61,753 nucleotides of DNA from Pseudomonadaceae bacterium (GCA_007692485.1 REBY01000058.1:1-61753); one strand, 5' to 3'; shown: positions 47,876 to 59,913, counted from the first letter of the stretch. Notes: a model not told the origin generated them from the sequence alone. Made by a program: numbers and translations.

Positions 47876-48301
47876 ATGCAACGCTGGATGCTTATTTTTG
47901 TAGCTGGTTTTCTCGCGGTATTGTGTTTTCATCAACCGGTTGCCGGTTTGTTGTATGTGCTGGGTATTTTTCCCGCCGCGCCATATTCCATGGCCGCGAC
48001 GCAGCCCTTTGGTGTGCCTTCGGTACTGTCAGCCAGCTTTTTTGGTGGGCTCTGGGCGCTGGTGATGTTTCTCGTGCTTGACCGCTTATCCGCCCGCCGT
48101 CGCTGGCTGAAAGCCTTGTTGTTTGGTGGCGTGGCGCTGACGCTGGTGGCCATTGTCGTGGTCTTCCCGCTCAAGGGGCACAACTTGCCGCTGGCGCGTA
48201 TACCGGTGGTTTTTGTGCTTGGGTTTATCGTCAATGCCGCCTGGGGCGTGGGTACCTTGCTACTGGCCAAGCTGTTTGGCGTCAAGGGGGCCCAGCTCTG
48301 A
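47876..48301 (+). CDS. Uncharacterised small membrane protein
   Basis: 141 aa with four hydrophobic segments: MQRWMLIFVAGFLAVLCFHQPVAG, VLSASFFGGLWALVMFLVLD, ALLFGGVALTLVAIVVVFPL, VFVLGFIVNAAWGVGTLLLA. A basic loop (RLSARRRWLK) in the middle suggests both termini face the periplasm, but this is uncertain. GAGG precedes the ATG. No family was recognised. It is divergent from the phosphoketolase-like gene and upstream of prfB. Confidence 0.72.
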   Translation: MQRWMLIFVAGFLAVLCFHQPVAGLLYVLGIFPAAPYSMAATQPFGVPSVLSASFFGGLWALVMFLVLDRLSARRRWLKALLFGGVALTLVAIVVVFPLKGHNLPLARIPVVFVLGFIVNAAWGVGTLLLAKLFGVKGAQL

Positions 48302-48381
48302 GGCTCTGGCTGATCAGCCGGTGCACTTGAGCCTTGATTTCCGCTACAATGGCGGCTTTTTCCTGACTGGAACTTGTCGCC

Positions 48382-49477
48382 ATGGAAATCAATCCGATCC
48401 TGAATACCATCAAAGACCTGCGTACCCGCTCTGACTCCATCAGGGGGTATCTTTGACTACGATCATAAACTTGATCGTCTGACCGAAGTCGAGCGCGAAC
48501 TGGAAGACCCCGGCGTCTGGAATGAACCCGAACGTGCCCAGAACCTTGGCCGTGAGCGGGCTCAGTTGGCACAAATCGTGGAAACCCTGGATGACATGGC
48601 CAGCGGCCTGGCAGATGCCAGTGAGCTGTTGGAAATGGCCGCCGAAGAAGATGACAGCAGTGCGGTAGCTGACATCGAGAGTGAACTGGCGAGGTTGGGT
48701 GATCTGTTGGCCAAGCTGGAATTCCGTCGCATGTTCAGCGGCGAGATGGATGCCAACAACTGTTATCTGGATATTCAGGCGGGTTCCGGCGGCACCGAGG
48801 CGCAAGACTGGGCCAATATGCTGCTGCGCATGTACTTGCGTTGGGCAGACAAGCAGGGCTTTGACGCCGAAATCGTCGAGTTGTCGGAAGGTGAAGTCGC
48901 TGGGATCAAAAGCGCCACTATCCATGTCAGGGGCGAATATGCCTTTGGCTGGCTTCGCACCGAAATCGGTGTACACCGTCTGGTGCGCAAAAGCCCCTAC
49001 GACTCCGGTAATCGCCGGCATACGTCATTCTCGGCGGTATTTGCGGCGCCTGAAATTGATGATGATATTGATATCGATATCAACCCGTCTGATCTGCGCA
49101 TTGATACCTACCGCTCTTCCGGGGCAGGTGGGCAGCACGTAAACACCACGGACTCGGCAGTGCGGATTACCCACGTACCGACCAACGTGGTGGTGTCCTG
49201 TCAGAACCAGCGTTCGCAGCATGCGAACAAGGATCAGGCGATGAAAATGCTGCGCGCCAAGCTGTACGAGCTGGAAATGCAGAAGCGTAATGCCGCCGCC
49301 CAGGCCATGGAAGACACCAAGTCGGATATTGGTTGGGGGCATCAGATTCGCTCCTACGTCCTTGATCAGTCGCGGATCAAAGATTTGCGTACCGGTATCG
49401 AGCGCAGTGACTGCGACCGTGTGCTGGATGGCGATCTGAATGAATATATCGAAGCCAGCCTGAAGCAGGGGCTGTAA
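48382..49477 (+). CDS. prfB: Peptide chain release factor 2, with programmed +1 frameshift
   Basis: RF2 releases peptides at UGA and UAA. Reading starts at the ATG 48382 and reaches CTT-TGA-C at 48451-48457 after 24 codons; a +1 shift past the in-frame TGA (48454-48456) joins the main frame. AGGGGG at 48442-48447 is the internal Shine-Dalgarno-like stimulator. The product is 364 aa, normal for RF2. The GGQ motif is [18 protein letters not shown]. The stop-recognition tripeptide is SPY ([15 protein letters not shown]) where E. coli has SPF. This is autoregulation, not a defect: low RF2 favours the shift. lysS follows, as is standard. Confidence 0.97.
48451..48457 (+). promoter_or_regulatory. 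prfB +1 frameshift site
   Basis: CTTTGAC with the in-frame stop at 48454-48456 and a purine-rich AGGGGG three bases before the slippery CTT. This is the conserved arrangement that lets release-factor 2 control its own synthesis. Confidence 0.96.
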
Positions 49478-49518
49478 GCCGCCGTGACCCATTGCCGTTT
49501 TACCCAGGAAGACCCGAG

Positions 49519-51024
49519 ATGACCGATCAGCAACAAGACCCGCAAGCCCAGCATGAAGAAGAGAATCGCCTGATTGCCCTGCGCAAGGAAAAACTGGCCG
49601 CTGAGCGGGCCAAGGGTGGAGCCTTTCCTAACCATTTCCGCCGTGACAGCTATTGCGAGGATTTGCAGCGCCAGTATGCCGAACACAGCAAGGAAGCCTT
49701 GGCAGAGACGCCGACGGAAGTCCGGGTTGCTGGCCGCATCATGCTTAACCGCGGCGCCTTCATGGTGATTCAGGACATGACGGGCCGCCTGCAGGTCTAC
49801 GTCAATCGCAAGACACTGGATGCCGAGACCCTGGCGGCCATCAAAACCTGGGACCTGGGTGACATTATTGCGGTGCGCGGTAATTTGGCGCGCTCTGGCA
49901 AGGGTGACCTCTATGTTGATATGGCCGAAGTCAGCCTGCTGACCAAGTCTTTGCGCCCCTTGCCAGACAAGCATCATGGCCTGACCGATACCGAGCAGCG
50001 TTACCGGCAGCGCTATGTCGATCTGATCGTTAATGACGATACCCGGCGCACCTTTCAGATCCGTTCGCGGGTGATCAGTTATATTCGCCAGTTCCTGATT
50101 GAGCGTAACTTCCTCGAAGTAGAAACGCCGATGCTGCAGACCATCCCCGGTGGCGCGGCAGCCAAACCCTTTGAAACCCATCACAACGCGCTGGATATCG
50201 ATATGTTCCTGCGCATTGCACCGGAGCTGTATCTCAAGCGCCTGGTCGTGGGTGGTTTTGAGCGGGTCTTCGAGATCAATCGCAACTTCCGTAATGAAGG
50301 CGTATCGACCCGGCATAATCCCGAGTTCACCATGCTCGAGTTCTACCAGGCCTACGCCGATTATGAAGACAATATGGACCTGACCGAAGAGCTGCTGCGT
50401 GGTCTGGCCACCCAGGTGCTGGGTACCACTGATGTGCCCTACCAGGGCAAGGTGTTCCATTTCGGTGAGCCCTTTGCGCGGCTGTCGGTGTTTGATGCCA
50501 TTCTCAAGTACAACCCGGAGATCAGCGCTGATGATCTGAATGATCTTGAGCGCGCCCGCGCCATCGCTAAACAGGCTGGGGCTGCAATCAAGGGCTATGA
50601 AGGGCTGGGCAAGTTGCAGACGATGATTTTCGAGGAGCTGGTCGAGCATCAGCTGGAGCAGCCTACCTTTATCACCCGCTATCCGTTCGAGGTCTCGCCA
50701 CTGGCGCGACGCAGTGACGACGACCCCAGCGTGACCGACCGTTTTGAGCTGTTTATCGGTGGCCGAGAGATTGCCAACGCCTACTCGGAGCTGAACGATG
50801 CCGAAGACCAGGCGCAGCGCTTTATGGCCCAGGTCGAGGAAAAGGATGCTGGTGATGATGAAGCCATGCATTATGACGCTGACTTTGTACGCGCCCTGGA
50901 ATACGGTATGCCGCCGACGGCAGGTGAGGGGATCGGTATCGACCGGTTGGTGATGCTGTTGACTGACTCGCCGTCGATCCGTGATGTCATCCTGTTTCCG
51001 CATATGCGGCCAGAGCACGACTGA
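49519..51024 (+). CDS. lysS: Lysyl-tRNA synthetase, class II
   Basis: Charges tRNA-Lys. The ATG at 49519 has AGGAAG 8 bp upstream and gives 501 aa. An N-terminal OB-fold anticodon domain ([28 protein letters not shown]) precedes the class II core. Motif 1 is [22 protein letters not shown], motif 2 [24 protein letters not shown], and motif 3 [26 protein letters not shown]. It follows prfB by 41 bp. The 556-aa opposite-strand open frame is a shadow. Confidence 0.97.
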   Translation: MTDQQQDPQAQHEEENRLIALRKEKLAAERAKGGAFPNHFRRDSYCEDLQRQYAEHSKEALAETPTEVRVAGRIMLNRGAFMVIQDMTGRLQVYVNRKTLDAETLAAIKTWDLGDIIAVRGNLARSGKGDLYVDMAEVSLLTKSLRPLPDKHHGLTDTEQRYRQRYVDLIVNDDTRRTFQIRSRVISYIRQFLIERNFLEVETPMLQTIPGGAAAKPFETHHNALDIDMFLRIAPELYLKRLVVGGFERVFEINRNFRNEGVSTRHNPEFTMLEFYQAYADYEDNMDLTEELLRGLATQVLGTTDVPYQGKVFHFGEPFARLSVFDAILKYNPEISADDLNDLERARAIAKQAGAAIKGYEGLGKLQTMIFEELVEHQLEQPTFITRYPFEVSPLARRSDDDPSVTDRFELFIGGREIANAYSELNDAEDQAQRFMAQVEEKDAGDDEAMHYDADFVRALEYGMPPTAGEGIGIDRLVMLLTDSPSIRDVILFPHMRPEHD

Positions 51025-51052
51025 TTTACTCAGCACTTACCGGGGATATGCC

Positions 51053-51397
51053 ATGTCTGATTCAGCGCAAGAGAATTTCAACGTCAAGCAAGTGATTGCT
51101 CTGACTGCCATCGTCACCATTATCTGTACGGTGCTGGCACTGCATTATTATGGGTACCTCAATCATGTCAGCCCGCAGGATGGGCTGACCATTGAAGACT
51201 TCCGCCTGGTCACTTCGGGTGATGGTGAAGTCTTGCGCAGTCAGCCTTCTGACTATGCCGCCGAGTGCGTGGATGGTCTGTTGGTGGTACATGGCACGCG
51301 CCACAATGCACTCTCGGGTGTGTTGCTCGACGGTAATAACCGCATGCTGGGCTGTGATCGTGAGCAGACACTGCCATCAGCGCCGTTGCCGGAATAA
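51053..51397 (+). CDS. Small single-pass membrane protein of unknown function
   Basis: 114 aa. The N-terminal [26 protein letters not shown] is one membrane segment, with a soluble domain after it ([54 protein letters not shown]) containing two cysteines that could pair if periplasmic. GGGGAT precedes the ATG at 51053. It lies between lysS (28-bp gap) and ung (2-bp gap), so it is probably cotranscribed. No homologous family recognised. Confidence 0.72.
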   Translation: MSDSAQENFNVKQVIALTAIVTIICTVLALHYYGYLNHVSPQDGLTIEDFRLVTSGDGEVLRSQPSDYAAECVDGLLVVHGTRHNALSGVLLDGNNRMLGCDREQTLPSAPLPE

Positions 51398-51399
51398 GC

Positions 51400-52083
51400 A
51401 TGCCTGAGCGCGACGGTGCCCTGCATCCCGCCTGGCTCGAATTGGTCGGTGATCAGTTCGAGCTGCCCTATATGCAGTCGCTAAAAGGCTTTTTGCAAGC
51501 AGAAAAAGGGGCGGGCAAGGTCATCTATCCGCCAGGGGCGCAGATATTCAACGCGCTGAATAGCACCCGTCCGGATCAGGTGCGGGTCGTTATTCTGGGG
51601 CAGGACCCCTATCACGGCCCCGGCCAGGCACATGGGCTGAGCTTCTCGGTACCACCGGGCGTGCGCCCGCCACCCTCTTTGCAGAACATCTTCAAGGAGT
51701 TACAGCGTGATCTCGGCTTGCCAGTGCCGGCGCATGGCTGTTTGCAAGCATGGGCAGAGCAGGGTGTGCTCTTGCTTAATGCGGTGTTGACGGTAGAGCA
51801 GGGGCAGGCAGGCAGCCATGCCAAGCGCGGCTGGGAAGACTTCACCAGTTGTGCGGTTGAACGTTTGGCCGCCGAGCAGGCGGGCTTGGTGTTTATGCTC
51901 TGGGGCAGTTATGCGCAAAAAAAGGCCGCGCATATCGATCCGGCGCGGCATTGTCTGTTGAAATCAGTGCACCCATCACCCTTGTCGGCGCATCGTGGTT
52001 TTATTGGCTGCGGGCATTTTTCGGCGGCCAATAACTATTTGCTGCAGCAGGGCAAGGCGCCGATCGATTGGTCATTGGACTGA
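51400..52083 (+). CDS. ung: Uracil-DNA glycosylase
   Basis: Removes uracil from DNA. The 227-aa family 1 enzyme has the water-activating loop [63 protein letters not shown], and the Leu intercalation loop [24 protein letters not shown]. Full length. The 2-bp gap to the upstream small gene suggests cotranscription. Confidence 0.97.
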   Translation: MPERDGALHPAWLELVGDQFELPYMQSLKGFLQAEKGAGKVIYPPGAQIFNALNSTRPDQVRVVILGQDPYHGPGQAHGLSFSVPPGVRPPPSLQNIFKELQRDLGLPVPAHGCLQAWAEQGVLLLNAVLTVEQGQAGSHAKRGWEDFTSCAVERLAAEQAGLVFMLWGSYAQKKAAHIDPARHCLLKSVHPSPLSAHRGFIGCGHFSAANNYLLQQGKAPIDWSLD

Positions 52084-52102
52084 TCGGCGCCGCTAGAGTT
52101 AC

Positions 52103-52936
52103 TTAACCCAGCAATTTCATTGCGGCTTCCATCTCAGCCGACAGGTCTTCGTCTTCTTCATTCTGATCGGTTTCCAGCCCCAGCTTGGCGAAGGCGGGTA
52201 TTTGGCTCCAATCCAAACTGGCCAGCGGGTGATCGCTGCCGGACAGGCTTTGCAGCAGGGCGACCTGGACGATGTCGGCATAATCGACGTCTTTGCTGCT
52301 GCGATAAAAGTCCATGTGCTCGGTGGGAATATGCCGAATGGGGGCGGGGAAGTCCCAAGCCTCAAGGATACGGTCACCAATGGTGGCATGGATACTGTCG
52401 ATGATGCTGTCCAGACTCTTGGGGTCTGCCAGCAGCTCGTCGTGCTCTTCGGCATAGCTGAGAATCGGCAGCACGCCAATCTGGTGCACCAGGCCGGCGA
52501 GCGTCGCCTGATCCGGCTTCAGTTTGGTGTAATGCCGGCAGAGCACATGGCTAATGCCGGCCACTTCGATACTACGGTTCCACACGGCGCGCATTTTCTG
52601 GTCGATTTGTTCGGACGTGGCCTGAAACATTTGCTGCATCGCCAGGCCCGTCGCCAAGTTGGCAGTGTAGGTAATGCCGAGCCGGCCGACCGCCATGCTC
52701 AGGTCCGTGATTTCGTTACGGGTCCGCAGCAGGGGGCTGTTGACCACTTTGATCAAGCGCGCACTCAAGGCAGCGTCCGAGCTGATTTCCTTGACCAGGT
52801 GGGGAATGCTGACATCCGGATCTTCTGCGGCCTCACGCACGCGCAGGGCCACTTCTGGCAAGGTCGGTAGAACCAGTTGGTCTTTCTTTAACAGTTCCAG
52901 CAATTCGTCCTGGACGCGTTGGGCCAGATCACTCAT
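52103..52936 (-). CDS. HDOD-domain signalling protein
   Basis: 277-aa protein with an HDOD domain (about residues 20-215): LVLPTLPEVALRVREAAEDPDVSIPHLVKEISSDAALSARLIKVVNSPLL, AVGRLGITYTANLATGLAMQ, and LAGLVHQIGVLPILSYAEEH. HDOD proteins resemble HD hydrolases but usually lack catalysis and act in signalling; here the HD pair is replaced by HQIG. The C-terminus is acidic. It is downstream of ygfZ on the same strand with a 23-bp gap. Confidence 0.88.
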   Translation of the reverse strand: MSDLAQRVQDELLELLKKDQLVLPTLPEVALRVREAAEDPDVSIPHLVKEISSDAALSARLIKVVNSPLLRTRNEITDLSMAVGRLGITYTANLATGLAMQQMFQATSEQIDQKMRAVWNRSIEVAGISHVLCRHYTKLKPDQATLAGLVHQIGVLPILSYAEEHDELLADPKSLDSIIDSIHATIGDRILEAWDFPAPIRHIPTEHMDFYRSSKDVDYADIVQVALLQSLSGSDHPLASLDWSQIPAFAKLGLETDQNEEDEDLSAEMEAAMKLLG

Positions 52937-52959
52937 GGGCGCTCCCTTGTGCCGCCGGA

Positions 52960-53970
52960 TCAGGCCGGGCGGGCTTCACTTTCCAGTTGGTACGGCAGAT
53001 CAGTCAGGGTCAGTAGTGGCCCATCGCTATCAGCCAGGCTCAATGCCTCTGATTGTGCCGCATCTGTCTGCACTACCGCCAGTATTTCCACCATTTTCTC
53101 GCTCCGTGCTGCCAATACTACTTCACCAACACTGCGGCCGGAATCACGTGTGACAATCTCTGCACCGGGCGGTGGGCATTGTGCGCCAGCCAATAACAGG
53201 CGGAACATGCGACGTTTCAACTTGCCAAGATACTGCATGCGGGCAACGATTTCCTGGCCGGTATAACACCCTTTTTTAAAGCTGACGCCGCCTAGCACCT
53301 GTAAATTGAGCATTTGTGGAATAAAGTGCTCGAAGGTGGGCGCACTGACCTGGCCGATACCGGCACGAATCTGGCGCAACAACCACTGATTGAGGTGGGC
53401 TGGTGTGGCATGCGCGAGAAGCCGCTCAGTTTGTTCAGCGGCTTGCGCTGCGGGCAGCCAGAGTTCGGCAGCATCCGCGGCCAAACGAATGACCAGCCCG
53501 GCGTCCTGGCGGCTGATCTCGTTGTCTGTATCTGGCCAATCCAGTTCCAGTGCCGTCAGAGCGGCTGGTACTTGCTCGCCCCAGAGGGCCAGACGCAGCC
53601 AGTGTTCACTGGCGTCACTGACCTCGGTCTTGAAAAAAGCGGCATACTTGTTCAGGTCGGCCATCTGCGCCGGGACCAGAGCTTTATCCAGGCTGAGCAG
53701 GTAGCCATCAGCCCCGTCACGCAGCAAGCGGAAGCTGGATTGCATGCGACCCTTGGGGTTGCAGCGGCCTCCCAGTGTGCTCAGCGCCGCAGGCAATTGT
53801 TTAACGTCGCAGGTTAATTGGCCCTGCAAGAAGCGCTCACTGTCTGGGCCTTGAACCTGCAATACTGCCTCATGCACCAACAGGCAGACAGCGGTGGCCG
53901 GCAACACCAGTTCATCGTTGCAGGTCAGGCGGTTGTGCGGGGCAGCACGGGTCTCGTTTGCGTTGCTCAT
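52960..53970 (-). CDS. ygfZ: Folate-binding Fe-S cluster repair protein YgfZ
   Basis: 336-aa protein related to the glycine-cleavage T protein, important for some Fe-S enzymes including MiaB. The signature KGCYTGQEIVARMQYLGKLKRRMF with its conserved Cys is intact. The N-terminal GPDSERFLQGQLTCDVKQLP and GGRCNPKGRMQSSFRLL fit. It is divergent from sdhE-ygfX. Confidence 0.94.
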   Translation of the reverse strand: MSNANETRAAPHNRLTCNDELVLPATAVCLLVHEAVLQVQGPDSERFLQGQLTCDVKQLPAALSTLGGRCNPKGRMQSSFRLLRDGADGYLLSLDKALVPAQMADLNKYAAFFKTEVSDASEHWLRLALWGEQVPAALTALELDWPDTDNEISRQDAGLVIRLAADAAELWLPAAQAAEQTERLLAHATPAHLNQWLLRQIRAGIGQVSAPTFEHFIPQMLNLQVLGGVSFKKGCYTGQEIVARMQYLGKLKRRMFRLLLAGAQCPPPGAEIVTRDSGRSVGEVVLAARSEKMVEILAVVQTDAAQSEALSLADSDGPLLTLTDLPYQLESEARPA

Positions 53971-54098
53971 GGTGCGGCGGGCTCGTTATGGGTAGTTACA
54001 GGTTGCGCAATGACCAACTCCGCAGAGTTGATGGTTACGGTTATACTAGTAGTATCTGAGTGCAAATACTGCGGTTTCAACCCTGGGCGGAGAATTAG

Positions 54099-54356
54099 AT
54101 GTCGGCTGACGATGTAGAACTAAAGCGTTTGTTTTGGCACAGCCGGCGCGGCATGCTGGAACTGGATGTATTGCTGGTGCCTTTTGTACAAGAAGCCTAC
54201 ACCGCCCTGAACAAGGAAGATCAGGACCGTTATCGTCAACTGCTGGAGTGCGAGGATCAGGACATGTTTGGCTGGTTTATGCAAAGGTCCGAACCGGAAG
54301 ATCCCGACCTCAAGCGTATCGTCAGGATAATACTCGACCGTGTCCAACCCGACTGA
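54099..54356 (+). CDS. sdhE: FAD assembly factor SdhE
   Basis: 85-aa protein that helps attach FAD covalently to SdhA and related flavoproteins. The family motif RRGMLELD (Arg-Gly-x-x-Glu) is at residues 16-23 in [34 protein letters not shown] is also typical. It overlaps ygfX by 17 bp and is divergent from ygfZ. nadB, whose product is homologous to SdhA, converges just downstream. Confidence 0.94.
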   Translation: MSADDVELKRLFWHSRRGMLELDVLLVPFVQEAYTALNKEDQDRYRQLLECEDQDMFGWFMQRSEPEDPDLKRIVRIILDRVQPD

Positions 54357-54792
54357 ATTTCTGCTGCTGCAGCGCCAACCCTCTCGCTGGCTGGGGGCTT
54401 TGTCACTGCTGGTGACCCTGTTGGCATGCCTTGCGCTTTACCGCAGCAATTTGCCATTGACCTCGGCAATGCTCGGCATGCTTGGCTTGGTAGCCTTCTT
54501 CTGCTGGTTGTGGCCACGGCAGATCAGCTTGCGTCATGCCCATTCGGTAACTGGGTTGCGTTTTGACAGCCAGGGCTGGCATGTTTTGCGCCGCGACGGC
54601 AGTGAAACCAATGCGAGCCTTCTGGGTGATACCTTCGTTAGCGCGCTGCTCACCGTAGTGCGCCTGCGTGAGTCAGGTCGCTGGTGGTCACTGTCGGTGG
54701 TTTTGCCGGCGGATGCTGCGTCGGAAGATGCTCTGCGCCGGCTGCGTCTGCGCTTGCGTTTCAGTCGCCAGCGCTGGGCGGCTGCAGAATAG
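54340..54792 (+). CDS. YgfX-like membrane protein
   Basis: 150 aa with a GTG start (54340) inside sdhE, preceded by AGGATAA. Two N-terminal membrane helices ([17 protein letters not shown] and [19 protein letters not shown]) precede a basic cytoplasmic domain ending in [12 protein letters not shown]. Size, topology and position fit YgfX (CptA) of the sdhE-ygfX pair. CptA-CptB was reported as a toxin-antitoxin pair in E. coli, a view weakened by the SdhE function. Its end overlaps nadB by 32 bp. Confidence 0.8.
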   Translation: MSNPTEFLLLQRQPSRWLGALSLLVTLLACLALYRSNLPLTSAMLGMLGLVAFFCWLWPRQISLRHAHSVTGLRFDSQGWHVLRRDGSETNASLLGDTFVSALLTVVRLRESGRWWSLSVVLPADAASEDALRRLRLRLRFSRQRWAAAE

Positions 54793-56374
54793 TATCCTCG
54801 GCGCTGGTCAGTAGTTCAGGATAATCCAGGGTGTAATGCAGGCCGCGACTTTCGCGGCGCTGCATGGCCGACGTGATTATCAGGTCGGCTACCAGGGCCA
54901 AGTTACGCAGTTCCAGCAAATCGCGGGTTACCCGGTAATTGCTGTAGAACTCGTGAATCTCTCCCAGCAGCAAATCAACCCGATGCTTGGCCCGTTGCAG
55001 GCGTTTGCTGGTTCGCACGATACCGACGTAATCCCACATAAAGCGTCGCAGCTCATCCCAGTTGTGCGAGATGATCACGTCTTCATCCGAGTCGGTAACT
55101 TGGCTCTCATCCCACTCCGGCAATTGCTCAGGCATGCTGACACTGTTCATTTGCGCGCGAATGTCACGGCTGGCGCTACGGCCGTAGACAATACATTCTA
55201 GCAATGAATTGCTGGCCATGCGGTTGGCGCCATGCAGGCCCGTAAAACTGGTTTCGCCAATCGCATACAGACCAGCAACATCGGTATGCCCGGCACTGTC
55301 CACCATAACCCCGCCACAGGTGTAGTGTGCCGCCGGAACGACCGGTATAGGCTCGCGGGTAATATCGACGCCAAAACTCAGGCAACGCTCGTAGACTGTC
55401 GGAAAATGCTCACGCACGAATTCGGCCGGTTTGTGGCTGATGTCCAGGTAGACACAGTCCAGGCCCAGGCGCTTCATTTCATGGTCAATCGCCCGAGCGA
55501 CGATATCGCGTGGGGCCAGCTCGGCACGCGAGTCAAAGCGTGGCATAAAGCGCTGGCCGTTGGGTAGCTTGAGTAGCGCGCCTTCACCGCGCAGTGCCTC
55601 AGTGACCAGAAAGCTTTTCGCTGTCGGGTGATACAGGCAGGTGGGGTGGAACTGATTGAATTCCATATTGGCTACCCGGCAGCCGGCCCGCCAGGCCATG
55701 GCAATGCCGTCGCCGGAAGCGCTGTCAGGGTTGCTGGTGTAAAGATAAACCTTGCTGGCACCACCGGTGGCCAGCACGGTAAAGCGGGCGGCAAAGGTCT
55801 CTACATGCCCGCTCTGGCGATTAAGGATATAGGCGCCGAGGCAGCGCTGCCCCCCCAGGCCCAGCTTGCTACTGGTGATCAGGTCGACCGCGACACGATC
55901 TTCAAGCAAATCAATATCCGGGTGGGCAACGGCTTTGGCAAACAGGGTATTGAAGATGGCGGCGCCGGTGGCATCGGCAGCGTGAATAATCCGCCGATGG
56001 CTGTGGCCACCTTCACGGGTCAGGTGAAAGCCTTCGCTTTCACTGCCGTCGGCATGCCGATCACGGGTAAAGGGCACGCCTTGATCAATCAGCCAGCCAA
56101 TGGCCTCCTTGCTGTCACCCACAATCTGCCGCACAGCATCCTCATGACACAGGCCGCCGCCGGCATCCAGCGTATCCTGCACATGCGCGTCCACGGTGTC
56201 ATTGTCATCCAGTACGGCAGCGACGCCACCCTGCGCCCAGTAGGTCGAGCCTTCGGACAGTTTGCCTTTGCTCAGTACCGCCACGCGCAGGCTGTCAGCC
56301 AGCTCAAGGGCCAAGGTCAAGCCGGCGGCTCCGCTGCCAATTACCAGAACGTCGTACTCGTGGCGCAGTGTCAT
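54761..56374 (-). CDS. nadB: L-aspartate oxidase
   Basis: Oxidises aspartate to iminoaspartate, the first step of de novo NAD synthesis. The 537-aa flavoprotein starts with the FAD motif [98 protein letters not shown] and [32 protein letters not shown] are all diagnostic. It converges on ygfX with a 32-bp overlap. As I know P. aeruginosa, algU lies next to nadB; here thiC does. Confidence 0.96.
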   Translation of the reverse strand: MTLRHEYDVLVIGSGAAGLTLALELADSLRVAVLSKGKLSEGSTYWAQGGVAAVLDDNDTVDAHVQDTLDAGGGLCHEDAVRQIVGDSKEAIGWLIDQGVPFTRDRHADGSESEGFHLTREGGHSHRRIIHAADATGAAIFNTLFAKAVAHPDIDLLEDRVAVDLITSSKLGLGGQRCLGAYILNRQSGHVETFAARFTVLATGGASKVYLYTSNPDSASGDGIAMAWRAGCRVANMEFNQFHPTCLYHPTAKSFLVTEALRGEGALLKLPNGQRFMPRFDSRAELAPRDIVARAIDHEMKRLGLDCVYLDISHKPAEFVREHFPTVYERCLSFGVDITREPIPVVPAAHYTCGGVMVDSAGHTDVAGLYAIGETSFTGLHGANRMASNSLLECIVYGRSASRDIRAQMNSVSMPEQLPEWDESQVTDSDEDVIISHNWDELRRFMWDYVGIVRTSKRLQRAKHRVDLLLGEIHEFYSNYRVTRDLLELRNLALVADLIITSAMQRRESRGLHYTLDYPELLTSAEDTILQPPSAGD

Positions 56375-56502
56375 GGGGTGCAGGACTCTATGATTGATTG
56401 GCCGGCCAGTATAACCAGCCCGGCTGGCTGCAAGCTACCGATGGTCAGCGACAAGAAGCTACAGACTTGAAGCCTGGCGCTTGCGGCTTTAAGCTGTCAG
56501 CT

Positions 56503-58556
<2,054 letters not shown>

Positions 58557-58566
58557 CTCTGGCGCT

Positions 58567-58656
58567 GCTCGCCGTTGGGCGAGCGGCGAACGGCGAGCTT
58601 CAAGCCACAAGCGGCAAGCTTCAAGCCACAACTCTTAGGCTACTTGAAGCTCGCCG
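58567..58656 (+). repeat. Repeats and terminator-like hairpin downstream of thiC
   Basis: GCTCGCC/GGCGAGC (58567-58584) forms a hairpin. AGCTTCAAGCCACAA occurs twice, at 58596-58610 and 58617-58631 (21-bp period). CGGCGAGCTTCAAG (58591-58604) pairs perfectly with CTTGAAGCTCGCCG (58643-58656), a 14-bp stem followed by CTTTTAACTT. That stem could act as a terminator for thiC. Related CTTGAAGC/TTTAAGC strings occur at 56467-56500, on the other side of thiC, so the gene is flanked by copies of one repeat type. Confidence 0.7.
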
Positions 58657-58758
58657 CTTTTAACTTCTACCTTTCAAGTTACAAACCTCGCTTGCCCACA
58701 CCCCTGACTTGCTTGTAGCTTGTAGCTAATAGTTTGCCGCTTTCATTCAGGAGTTGCT

Positions 58759-59373
58759 GTGACCTTCACCACCGACGATGTCGAGATCATTCAGCGCGAT
58801 ACTGCGTTCCAGGGCTTTTACCGTCTGGACGTCTTACGCCTGCGTCATCGACTGTTTGCCGGTGGCTGGGGGCCGGAGCTGCGGCGTGAATTGTTTGTGC
58901 GCCATGATGCGGTGTGCGTGCTGCCTTACGACCCATGGACTGACAACCTGGTGCTGTTGGAACAAATGCGGGTTGGTGCACTGGGCAAGAGCAACCACCC
59001 CTGGATGATTGAGTTGGTTGCTGGCCTGATCGACAAGGATGAGGAGCCGGAAGAGGTTGCTCGTCGTGAGGCCGATGAAGAGGCTGGCCTGGAGTTGCTC
59101 CACTTGATGCCCATCACGCGTTATTTCCCGTCACCGGGCGGCAGTAATGAGCAGGTTCACCTGTATCTGGCGTTGGTGGACAGTCGCGGCGTGGGTGGTA
59201 TTCATGGCCTGGAAAGTGAAGGCGAGGATATTCGTGTCAGCGTCTGGTCGCGTGCTGATGCACTGGCTGCGATGGAGCAGGGCCGGATTGACAATGCAGC
59301 CAGCATCATCAGCTTGCAGTGGTTGGCGATGCATGGCGACCGTGTTCGTGCTGACGCAGGCCCGCGGCCATGA
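58759..59373 (+). CDS. nudF: ADP-ribose diphosphatase (Nudix)
   Basis: Hydrolyses ADP-ribose to AMP and ribose-5-phosphate. The 204-aa protein uses a GTG start with CAGGAG upstream. The Nudix box GLIDKDEEPEEVARREADEEAGL (residues about 93-115) matches Gx5Ex7REUxEExGU at every key position. The N-terminal FYRLDVLRLRHRLFAGGWGPELRRELFVRHDAVCVLPYDP fits NudF. The stop overlaps the next gene (ATGA). Confidence 0.94.
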   Translation: MTFTTDDVEIIQRDTAFQGFYRLDVLRLRHRLFAGGWGPELRRELFVRHDAVCVLPYDPWTDNLVLLEQMRVGALGKSNHPWMIELVAGLIDKDEEPEEVARREADEEAGLELLHLMPITRYFPSPGGSNEQVHLYLALVDSRGVGGIHGLESEGEDIRVSVWSRADALAAMEQGRIDNAASIISLQWLAMHGDRVRADAGPRP

Positions 59374-59819
59374 TGACGCTGCGTAAACGCCGTTACAGCG
59401 TCGACCTGGCGGGTTTGCAGGCCGTTTGTGATTTGAACTATGTGCGTTTGCAACGGCTGATGCCGAACTGGCAGGAGCGCGATCAGTGGCAGGTCGTACT
59501 GCAGCATGCTGATCAGCCGGCGCAGACCCTGCTCATCCAGATTATCGAGCGTTGCCGCTACACGACAACAGTGCGCCTGCACTACCCACGGCCTAACCCC
59601 TGGTTGCATGCGCTGCAGATGGAAGTTCGCCTCTATCATGACGCCAATATGGCTGAAGTGGTGGCTGCTTACGATAAACGGCGTTTTTCCGGCGTCTACC
59701 CCTACCCGAACGAGCAAATGCTGCAGCCGGATGAAAAGCATCAGCTGAATGTATTTCTCGGCGAGTGGCTCGGCCATTGTCAGCACCTGGGTCAAAGCGA
59801 TCTGCTGGTATTTGCCTGA
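59370..59819 (+). CDS. DUF1249 family protein (YqiB-like)
   Basis: 149-aa conserved protein found between nudF and cpdA in many gammaproteobacteria (YqiB in E. coli). It starts MMTLRKRRYSVDLAGLQAVCDLNYVRLQRLMPNW and has LLIQIIERCRYTTTVRLHY and RLYHDANMAEVVAAYDKRRFSGVYPYPNEQMLQPDEKHQLNVFLGEWLGHC. No known function. Start overlaps nudF by 4 bp. Confidence 0.92.
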   Translation: MMTLRKRRYSVDLAGLQAVCDLNYVRLQRLMPNWQERDQWQVVLQHADQPAQTLLIQIIERCRYTTTVRLHYPRPNPWLHALQMEVRLYHDANMAEVVAAYDKRRFSGVYPYPNEQMLQPDEKHQLNVFLGEWLGHCQHLGQSDLLVFA

Positions 59820-59913
59820 CTAGCCTTCAAACGCTACAGATTCTGGGTGCGGGCTGGCATCTTTTCGCGCAACTTGCCATTATTGCAGCATGCACGTTAA
59901 CGGGAGCGCACAG

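Noticed and set aside
48382-48456. prfB as a pseudogene because of an early TGA
   Set aside because: The stop sits in the conserved +1 frameshift signal with its internal ribosome-like stimulator.
49366-51036. 556-codon minus-strand open frame opposite lysS and the end of prfB
   Set aside because: Antisense shadow of two well-conserved genes; no recognisable motifs.
54099-54792. sdhE-ygfX as a toxin-antitoxin module
   Set aside because: SdhE has a well-supported flavinylation role and its RGxxE motif is intact; the toxin claim for YgfX is weak, so it is mentioned only as history.
55628-56470. 280-codon plus-strand open frame opposite nadB
   Set aside because: Antisense to the FAD-binding region of nadB; apparent Gly-rich runs derive from that motif.
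58596-58631. Short tandem repeat considered as a CRISPR array
   Set aside because: Only two 15-bp copies with a 6-bp spacer and no cas genes nearby.
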